Below the pieces are notes generated by a model. The model did no database searches. It was not told the origin of the DNA and saw nothing but the letters and a program-made list of their open reading frames with translations. Positions 5,181 to 10,282 of a DNA stretch of 10,282 bases are shown here, piece after piece (the stretch's first letter is position 1; each line of letters begins with the position of its first letter). The stretch is from an uncultured Clostridia bacterium (GTDB taxonomy: Bacteria > Bacillota_A > Clostridia > Christensenellales > Aristaeellaceae): contig CAMJTZ010000057.1 of NCBI GenBank assembly GCA_946408865.1, positions 1-10,282 of the forward strand. Reading direction: 5' to 3'. The position numbers and the translations under genes are program-made.

Positions 5181-7457
5181 ATGGATATCAAAGCCCTTGT
5201 TTCGCAACTGACCCTGGAGGAAAAGGCCGGCCTGTGCTCCGGCGACGATTTCTGGCATACCAAGGCCGTGGAGCGGCTCGGAATTCCCCGCACCATGGTC
5301 AGCGACGGCCCCCACGGCCTGCGCAAGCAGAGCGAAGCGGCGGACCATCTGGGCATCAACGACAGCATCGAGGCGGTCTGCTATCCGGCCGCCAGCGCCA
5401 CCGCGGCCTCCTTTGACACGGAGATGATCCGGGAGATGGGCGAGGCCCTGGGTGACAGCTGCCAGCATGAGCGGGTTTCCGTGCTGCTGGGGCCGGCGGT
5501 GAACATCAAGCGGTCCCCCCTGTGCGGCCGCAACTTTGAGTATTTCTCCGAGGATCCGTATCTGGCCGGAAAGATGTGCACCGCTCATATCGAGGGCGTG
5601 CAGAGCAAAAACATCGGCACGAGCATCAAGCACTTTGCGCTGAACAGCCAGGAGCACCGCCGGATGAGCTCCTCTTCCGCCGCGGACGAGCGGACGATCC
5701 GGGAGATCTATTTCCCCGCCTTTGAAATGGCCGTGAAGAAGGCGCAGCCCTGGACGGTCATGTGCTCCTACAACCGGATCAACGGCGTCTACGCCTCTGA
5801 AAACCCCTGGCTCCTGACGGACGTTCTCCGCAAGGAGTGGGGCTTCGAAGGCTACACGGTTTCCGACTGGGGCGCGGTCAGCGACCGGCCGGCCGGCGTC
5901 GCGGCAGGCCTGGATCTGGAAATGCCTTCCTCCGGCGGCATCAACGACCGGAAGATCGTGGAGGCCGTGAAAGCCGGGAAGCTGGATGAGAAACTGGTGG
6001 ATCAGGCCTGCGAGCGGATCCTGAACATCGTTTTCCGCTATCTGTCGAACGCGAAGCCGGAGACGCCCTGGGACAAGGAAAAACAGCATGAGCAGGCGGC
6101 CCGGATCGCCGCGGACTGCATGGTGCTGCTGAAGAATGAGGAAGACCTGCTGCCGCTGAACAAGGAGGACCCGGTGGCCCTGATCGGCGAGTTTGCCCAA
6201 AAGCCCCGCTTCCAGGGCGGCGGCAGCTCCCATATTCACTGCTTCAAAACCACCGGCGCCGTGGAAGCGGCGAAAGCGGCCGGCCTGAAGGTTACCTACG
6301 CCCCGGGTTATTCCGTGGCGGAGGACAGCCTGCCGGAGGACCGCCTGGCGGAGGCGGTGGCCGCGGCAAAGGCGGCGAAGACGGCTGTCGTGTTCGCGGG
6401 CCTGCCGGATTCCTATGAATCGGAGGGCTACGACCGGGAGCATATGCGGATGCCGGAATGCCAGAACCGCCTGATCGAGGCGGTGGCCGCGGCGAACCCG
6501 AACACCGTGGTCGTGCTGCACAACGGCTCCCCGGTGGAGATGCCCTGGATCGGCAAGGTCAAAGCCGTGCTGGAAGCCTACCTGGGCGGTCAGGCGGTGG
6601 GCGAGGCGGAAATCCGCGTGCTCTTCGGCGACGTGAACCCCTCCGGCCACCTGCCGGAATCCTTCCCGTACAAGCTGGAGGACAATCCCTCCTTCCTGTA
6701 CTACGGCGGGGAGGGCGACCGGACGGAATACCGCGAAGGCGTTTTCGTCGGCTACCGGTATTATGACAAGAAAAAGATGGACGTGCTGTTCCCCTTCGGA
6801 TTCGGCCTGTCCTATACGACCTTCGCCTTCAGCAACCTGCGGCTGAGCGCGGACTGCATCCGGGATACGGATATCCTGACCGTGACCGCCACGGTGACCA
6901 ACACCGGCAAACGGGCCGGCAAGGCGGTGGCGCAGCTGTATGTGGGCGACGTGGAAAGCACGGTCATCCGCCCGGTGCGCGAGCTGAAGGGATTTGAGAA
7001 GGTGCTGCTGCAGCCCGGCGAGAGCAGGGACGTTTCCTTCACGCTGGACAAGCGCTCCTTTGCCTACTGGAACAAGGCGATCCACGACTGGCATGTGGAA
7101 ACCGGCGCCTTCACCATCGAGGTCGGCGATTCCAGCCGGAACCTTCCGCTGTGCGCGGAGGTGACGGTGGAATCCACGGTCGAACTGCCGCGGCATTATA
7201 CGGCGGACAGCATCTACCTCGATATCATGAACGATCCGAAGGCGGCGCAGATCATGCGTTCCTTTATGGAAAAGACGATGGAGATCTTCGGCCATGAGGA
7301 AAACTCCGCCGGCACGGAGGCGGCGAAGGAAGCCATCTCGGAGGATATGACGCTGGCGATGATGAAATACATGCCGCTGCGCGGCATCCTCAGCTTCGGC
7401 GGCGCGGACGCGGAAGGCGAACTGAACGCCCTGCTGGAAAAACTGAACAGCCTGTGA
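5181..7457 (+). CDS. Glycoside hydrolase family 3 beta-glucosidase, cytoplasmic
   Basis: 758 residues with no signal peptide, so it probably cleaves imported beta-linked gluco-oligosaccharides in the cytoplasm. Order: GH3 N-terminal barrel (about 1-295), C-terminal alpha/beta sandwich (about 312-545), fibronectin-III-like domain (about 565-655), and a helical tail (about 672-758). Substrate-site landmarks are VSDGPHGLR (40-48), KRSPLCGRNFEYFSEDP (110-126) and IKHFALNSQEHRR (149-161). The nucleophile is D229 in GYTVSDWGA. ESEGYDR (413-419) carries the likely acid/base (E415 or E413). FGFGLSYTTF (539-548) is the classic end of the second domain. This architecture fits the bacterial BglB/BglX-like beta-glucosidases; beta-xylosidase or another beta-glycosidase activity cannot be excluded. 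No transporter, phosphorylase or regulator gene adjoins it. It is a single-gene unit with its own promoter, an adjacent palindrome and a strong terminator. Confidence 0.95.
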   Translation: MDIKALVSQLTLEEKAGLCSGDDFWHTKAVERLGIPRTMVSDGPHGLRKQSEAADHLGINDSIEAVCYPAASATAASFDTEMIREMGEALGDSCQHERVSVLLGPAVNIKRSPLCGRNFEYFSEDPYLAGKMCTAHIEGVQSKNIGTSIKHFALNSQEHRRMSSSSAADERTIREIYFPAFEMAVKKAQPWTVMCSYNRINGVYASENPWLLTDVLRKEWGFEGYTVSDWGAVSDRPAGVAAGLDLEMPSSGGINDRKIVEAVKAGKLDEKLVDQACERILNIVFRYLSNAKPETPWDKEKQHEQAARIAADCMVLLKNEEDLLPLNKEDPVALIGEFAQKPRFQGGGSSHIHCFKTTGAVEAAKAAGLKVTYAPGYSVAEDSLPEDRLAEAVAAAKAAKTAVVFAGLPDSYESEGYDREHMRMPECQNRLIEAVAAANPNTVVVLHNGSPVEMPWIGKVKAVLEAYLGGQAVGEAEIRVLFGDVNPSGHLPESFPYKLEDNPSFLYYGGEGDRTEYREGVFVGYRYYDKKKMDVLFPFGFGLSYTTFAFSNLRLSADCIRDTDILTVTATVTNTGKRAGKAVAQLYVGDVESTVIRPVRELKGFEKVLLQPGESRDVSFTLDKRSFAYWNKAIHDWHVETGAFTIEVGDSSRNLPLCAEVTVESTVELPRHYTADSIYLDIMNDPKAAQIMRSFMEKTMEIFGHEENSAGTEAAKEAISEDMTLAMMKYMPLRGILSFGGADAEGELNALLEKLNSL

Positions 7458-7492
7458 GATCCGTTCCTGTGATATCTGCTGTATGAAAGAAT

Positions 7493-7545
7493 GCGCCGGG
7501 AAGAGGCTCCGGACCCTGCGGCGAGCCTCCTCCCGGTGCTTTTTT
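7493..7545 (+). terminator. Intrinsic terminator after the GH3 gene
   Basis: A 17-base left arm (7493-7509) pairs with 7523-7539, with one G-T wobble and one A-C mismatch, around a 13-base loop. Six T (7540-7545) follow. It begins 36 bases after the TGA stop. Confidence 0.93.
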
Positions 7546-7586
7546 GTCAGAAAACGCGGGAATCCGGAGAAAAAAGGCTGCGTCTG

Positions 7587-7595
7587 TGGTATGAT
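7587..7595 (+). promoter_or_regulatory. Extended -10 promoter candidate for the ABC transporter operon
   Basis: TGG followed by TATGAT (7590-7595, 5 of 6) forms an extended -10 element 55 bases before the ATG. No good -35 is seen at the right spacing (7567-7572 is purine-rich). It lies directly after the GH3 terminator, so the ABC genes probably need their own promoter. Confidence 0.45.
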
Positions 7596-7649
7596 GGGGC
7601 TGTGTTATTTTGGCGATGACGGCAAATATCTTTGTCTGAGGTGAAGCTC

Positions 7650-9005
7650 ATGGTTTTACAAAAGATTCCCGACGCGGTTCTGTATGCGTTTTTCGGCACG
7701 GGACTGAATGGAACCTGGTATCTGATCATCCCGGAAGTCCTCTCCATGTTCGGCATGTGGGGCATGTTCCGGAAGAGCGGCATCAAGCCCTGGTACGCCC
7801 TGCTTCCCGGTCTGCAGGAGATCGGTCTGGGCGAGGCCGCGGGCATGGAACGGGAAGGCCGTATCGCCGCGCTGGTCCGCTGGATTACGATTCTCATCGA
7901 CTGGGTGGTTCTGTTCTTCGGCGCGGAAGGGGGAACTTTCCCGGAACTGATCTCGTTTGCCGGCCTGTTCCTGGAGCTGTTCAAGCTGGTCTATCTGGCC
8001 AAGATATGTTTTGCCCTCTGCGAGATTTACGGGCGGAGCAAGGCGTGGATTCTCCTCTGGCTGCCCCTGGACTTCATTCCCGCCTGCCTGTGGGGCTGGC
8101 TGAAGAAGTATCAGCCCCAGTGGACGGCCGCCGAGATGAAGAACGACGCCGCGTCCTATTTCTCCGGATCGAAGGCCGCCGTGCTCGACCAGGGGCTCAC
8201 CGTCAACCTGGAAGAGCGGACCGTTACGGAGTTCCTGAAAAAGAAATACCTTCTCCGGGATATTCATATGTATATCCAGCCCGGCCATATGGTGCTGCTC
8301 CTGGGCGGGTCCGGCGCCGGCAAGACCACCTTTCTCAACGCAGTCAACGGCTACGAGAAAGCCAGGGCGGAGGTTGTGCTCAACGGGCGCAACATGTATA
8401 AGGAATACAAGGACATGCAGTATGACATCGGCTTCGTTCCCCAGCAGGACCTGATGCGCGGATCCGATTCCGTTTACCGCACCCTCATGGACGCGGCCAC
8501 CCTGCGCCTGCCCGCCGCCTTCACCTACGCGGAGAAGGAGAAGCGGGTGGAGGAGGTCATGGAGATCTTCGGCCTCGCCCCGGTGAAAAACAACCTGGTG
8601 GAGAAGCTTTCCGGCGGCCAGCGCAAGCGCCTGTCCATCGCCATGGAATTCATCTCCAACCCGACGCTCTTCATCCTGGATGAACCGGACAGCGGCCTGG
8701 ACGGCGTCATGGCCCGGGAGCTGTTCCTCCAGCTGCGGCAGATCGCGGACCAGGGAAAGATCATCATCGTCATCACCCATACGCCGGACCGGGTCATCGA
8801 CCTCTTTGACGACGTCATCGTTCTGGCCAAGGACGCCAGCCGCACCGGGCGCCTCGCCTGGTTCGGACCGATTGCCGAAGCGCGGACCTTCTTCGGAAAG
8901 GAAAAGATGGAGGAGATCGTCAAGTCCGTCAACCGCGAGGAGGAAGGCGGCGAAGGCCGCGCGGACGAGTTTATCATGAAGTACGCGGAGGTGCAGCATG
9001 GCTGA
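7650..9005 (+). CDS. ABCG-like ABC transporter ATPase with N-terminal membrane module
   Basis: 451 residues. The first ~155 residues are hydrophobic, with about four segments (roughly 20-40, 72-92, 98-124, 132-150) and the phrase FRKSGIKPWYALLPGLQEIGLGEAAG, which resembles small membrane domains of the DUF5684 type. That family name is from memory and uncertain. The ABC domain follows (about 180-420): Walker A GGSGAGKTT (219-227), Q-loop Q265 in FVPQQD, signature LSGGQRKR (320-327), Walker B FILDEPDSGLD (341-351; D344, E345) and H-loop H377. All nucleotide-site residues are present. The GYE after Walker A and the IxxTHxPD end suit the ABCG/White-type exporter ATPases. The ATG at 7650 is chosen for its GAGGTGA site 5 bases upstream; an in-frame TTG at 7632 lacks one. 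It overlaps the permease gene by 8 bases (ATGGCTGA), so the two are surely one transporter. Substrate unknown. Confidence 0.88.
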   Translation: MVLQKIPDAVLYAFFGTGLNGTWYLIIPEVLSMFGMWGMFRKSGIKPWYALLPGLQEIGLGEAAGMEREGRIAALVRWITILIDWVVLFFGAEGGTFPELISFAGLFLELFKLVYLAKICFALCEIYGRSKAWILLWLPLDFIPACLWGWLKKYQPQWTAAEMKNDAASYFSGSKAAVLDQGLTVNLEERTVTEFLKKKYLLRDIHMYIQPGHMVLLLGGSGAGKTTFLNAVNGYEKARAEVVLNGRNMYKEYKDMQYDIGFVPQQDLMRGSDSVYRTLMDAATLRLPAAFTYAEKEKRVEEVMEIFGLAPVKNNLVEKLSGGQRKRLSIAMEFISNPTLFILDEPDSGLDGVMARELFLQLRQIADQGKIIIVITHTPDRVIDLFDDVIVLAKDASRTGRLAWFGPIAEARTFFGKEKMEEIVKSVNREEEGGEGRADEFIMKYAEVQHG

Positions 9006-10281
9006 AGCGACAAGAACCAGAACCCGGAAGGTTCGTAAAATCCACCATACGGGGCGTACCAGCCAGATCGGCATTTATCTGGGCAAGCAGATCCGCTTCT
9101 TTATCAATCAGAGCGACTGGAAGGTCCTGCCCATGGCGGCGGTCATCGCCGGTCTCGTCGGCATGGTCATCCGCAAGCGCTTCTTTGTCAGCATGGAGGG
9201 CAGCCTCATCGGCGCCTTCGCCCTGGCCTGCGTCGCGATCTGGAACGGCTGCTTCAACTCCATTCAGTCCGTCTGCCGCGAGCGGCCCATCATCAAGCGG
9301 GAGCACCGCTCCGGCATGCACATCTCCGCCTATGTCATCGCGCATATGATCTATCAGTTCCTGCTCTGCGCGGGGCAGACGGTGCTGACCATGTTCGTTC
9401 TCCGCCAGCTTTCCGTGCCGATTCCCCGGGGTTACGGCAGCGGCTTTATCACGCCCTGGATGATTCTGGACCTGGGCATCACCATGTTCCTTATCTCCTA
9501 CGCGGCGGATATGATGAGCCTCCTGATCTCCAGCATCGCGCGCACCACCACCGGCGCCATGACCATCATGCCCTTCGTCCTCATTTTCCAGCTGGTTTTC
9601 GCCGGCACCGTCATTCCGCTGCCGGAATGGAGCAAACCCCTGGCCAGCTTCACCATCTCCAATTACGGCATCCGGGCGCTGGCGGCCCAGAGCGGCTACA
9701 ACGACATGCCCTCCACCACGACCTGGAACATGGTGGAAAAGATGAAGGACAACGAAATCGGCGGAACGGTCTCCGTCGGGGAGATCCTGGATAAGCTGGA
9801 CAATCCTGCCGTCGAAAGGCAGCGCGACCGGGAGATCGTGAAAGCCTTCACCGTGGGCGAGCTGGCGAAAATGCTGGCGGATCCTTCCGCCGGCGTGGCG
9901 GACATAAAGGTCGGGGAGCAGACCCTCGGGGAGATTCTCGCCGAACTGCAGAAGGATGAGGAGCTTTCCGGAAAACAGGCCACCGCCGCCATCACCGTCG
10001 GCGACGCGGTCGATTTCCTCCGGAACAACCAGGCCATTCAGGAGCAGCGCGAAAAGACCTTCACCCTGAAGGCGAAGGTCGGGGATCTGTTTGAGATGAT
10101 CGGTGAGGAAAACGTGAAGAACTTCGTTCAGCAGAAAACCGCGGAGGCCTCCTTCAAGCCCGAGTATGTCCGTTCGAAAGAGAATATCCTCCGGAACTGG
10201 CTTTTCCTCGGCCTCTTTATCCTGGTTTTCGCCGCCCTCTCCACGATCGTTCTGGAACTTATTGACAAGGACAAGCGGTAA
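8998..10281 (+). CDS. ABC-2-type (ABCG-like) permease with repeat-bearing loop
   Basis: 427 residues, partner of the upstream ATPase. A basic cytoplasmic N-terminus (1-40) is followed by five hydrophobic segments (about 43-60, 68-90, 111-135, 152-180, 186-207), a long polar section (208-397) and one last helix (398-421). This 5+1 layout with a long loop before the last helix is that of ABCG half-transporter membrane domains, so the polar section should be outside the cell. Family landmarks are CRERPIIKREHRSGMHISAY (93-112), after the second helix, and TISNYGIRALAAQSGYND (219-236). The loop is larger than I would expect for the family and holds five short repeats (see the repeat entry). GGAGG (8987-8991) lies 6 bases before the ATG, inside the ATPase gene. 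The TAA ends one base before the window edge. The transported compound is unknown. Confidence 0.87.
   Translation: MAEATRTRTRKVRKIHHTGRTSQIGIYLGKQIRFFINQSDWKVLPMAAVIAGLVGMVIRKRFFVSMEGSLIGAFALACVAIWNGCFNSIQSVCRERPIIKREHRSGMHISAYVIAHMIYQFLLCAGQTVLTMFVLRQLSVPIPRGYGSGFITPWMILDLGITMFLISYAADMMSLLISSIARTTTGAMTIMPFVLIFQLVFAGTVIPLPEWSKPLASFTISNYGIRALAAQSGYNDMPSTTTWNMVEKMKDNEIGGTVSVGEILDKLDNPAVERQRDREIVKAFTVGELAKMLADPSAGVADIKVGEQTLGEILAELQKDEELSGKQATAAITVGDAVDFLRNNQAIQEQREKTFTLKAKVGDLFEMIGEENVKNFVQQKTAEASFKPEYVRSKENILRNWLFLGLFILVFAALSTIVLELIDKDKR
9766..10101 (+). repeat. Five degenerate VGE-type repeats encoded in the permease loop
   Basis: Residues 257-368 of the permease contain five matches to a pattern of a hydrophobic residue, Gly, Glu/Asp (once Glu with a shifted phase), then an amphipathic helix ending in a hydrophobic pair: VGEILDKL (260), VGELAKML (286), LGEILAEL (310), VGDAVDFL (334), VGDLFEMI (361). 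They are spaced 26, 24, 24 and 27 residues apart. The segments between them are charged and unlike each other. The repetition is clear in the protein but not as near-identical DNA, so it is an old duplication or a convergent structural repeat. Confidence 0.65.
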
Positions 10282-10282
10282 G

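Noticed and set aside
4749..7295. An 848-codon open frame on the minus strand opposite the GH3 gene
   Set aside because: The plus strand codes for a complete GH3 enzyme with all catalytic motifs. The antisense product is rich in His/Arg/Gln/Ala with no domain, as expected when a GC-rich gene is read backwards.
7591..7644. A 17-codon upstream open frame before the ABC ATPase gene
   Set aside because: Its ATG lies inside the proposed -10 box, so it would not be transcribed from that promoter, and it has no ribosome binding site.
7656..9074. A 472-codon minus-strand open frame opposite the ABC ATPase gene
   Set aside because: The plus strand holds a full ABC domain; the antisense product has no recognisable motif and shadow-like composition.
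9766..10101. DNA tandem repeat or CRISPR-like array in the permease gene
   Set aside because: The periodicity exists only at the protein level with strongly diverged codons, and the reading frame is continuous.

Overview
The window looks like the chromosome of a GC-rich member of the Bacillota, probably a gut- or rumen-type Clostridia. The reasons are a base composition of about 60% GC by eye, heavy use of CGG/CGC/GCC-type codons, strong GGAGG-like ribosome binding sites before almost every gene, and protein types common there: a cytoplasmic GH3 beta-glucosidase, a PrdX/YbaK-type editing protein, and an ABCG-like half transporter split into two genes. Family-level placement is not possible from this alone. 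I see no tRNA, rRNA, CRISPR array, insertion sequence or phage gene.

Layout from left to right. (1) 1-784, minus: the N-terminal 261 residues of the AAA+ ATPase RarA (MgsA), cut by the window edge. (2) 785-977: a divergent promoter region with a near-consensus minus-strand promoter for rarA, an 18-bp tandem duplication in the rarA leader, and an extended -10 promoter for the plus-strand gene. (3) 978-2726, plus: a multi-pass acyltransferase-3-type membrane protein with a C-terminal extracytoplasmic domain. (4) 2746-4451, minus: a two-gene operon of a MATE-family exporter and a small double zinc-ribbon protein. They are joined by an ATGA stop/start overlap and end in an intrinsic terminator whose loop holds the last stop codon. 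(5) 4537-5082, plus: a stand-alone YbaK/PrdX-type aminoacyl-tRNA editing protein, divergent from the MATE operon. (6) 5181-7457, plus: an intracellular GH3 glycosidase with its own TTGACA/extended -10 promoter, a palindrome touching the -35 box, and a strong intrinsic terminator. (7) 7650-10281, plus: a two-gene ABC exporter operon. The ATPase carries an N-terminal membrane module, and the permease has a large loop with five degenerate repeats before its last membrane helix.

Most of the window is ordinary single-gene housekeeping or accessory content: DNA-replication rescue, envelope modification, drug or metabolite export, translation quality control and sugar hydrolysis. The genes do not form one obvious pathway. 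The two places that merit a second look are the ABC operon (an unusual domain fusion plus a repeat-bearing outer loop) and the MATE/zinc-ribbon pair (tight translational coupling of a transporter to a small soluble metal-binding-like protein). I do not see convincing evidence of a wholly new multi-gene system.
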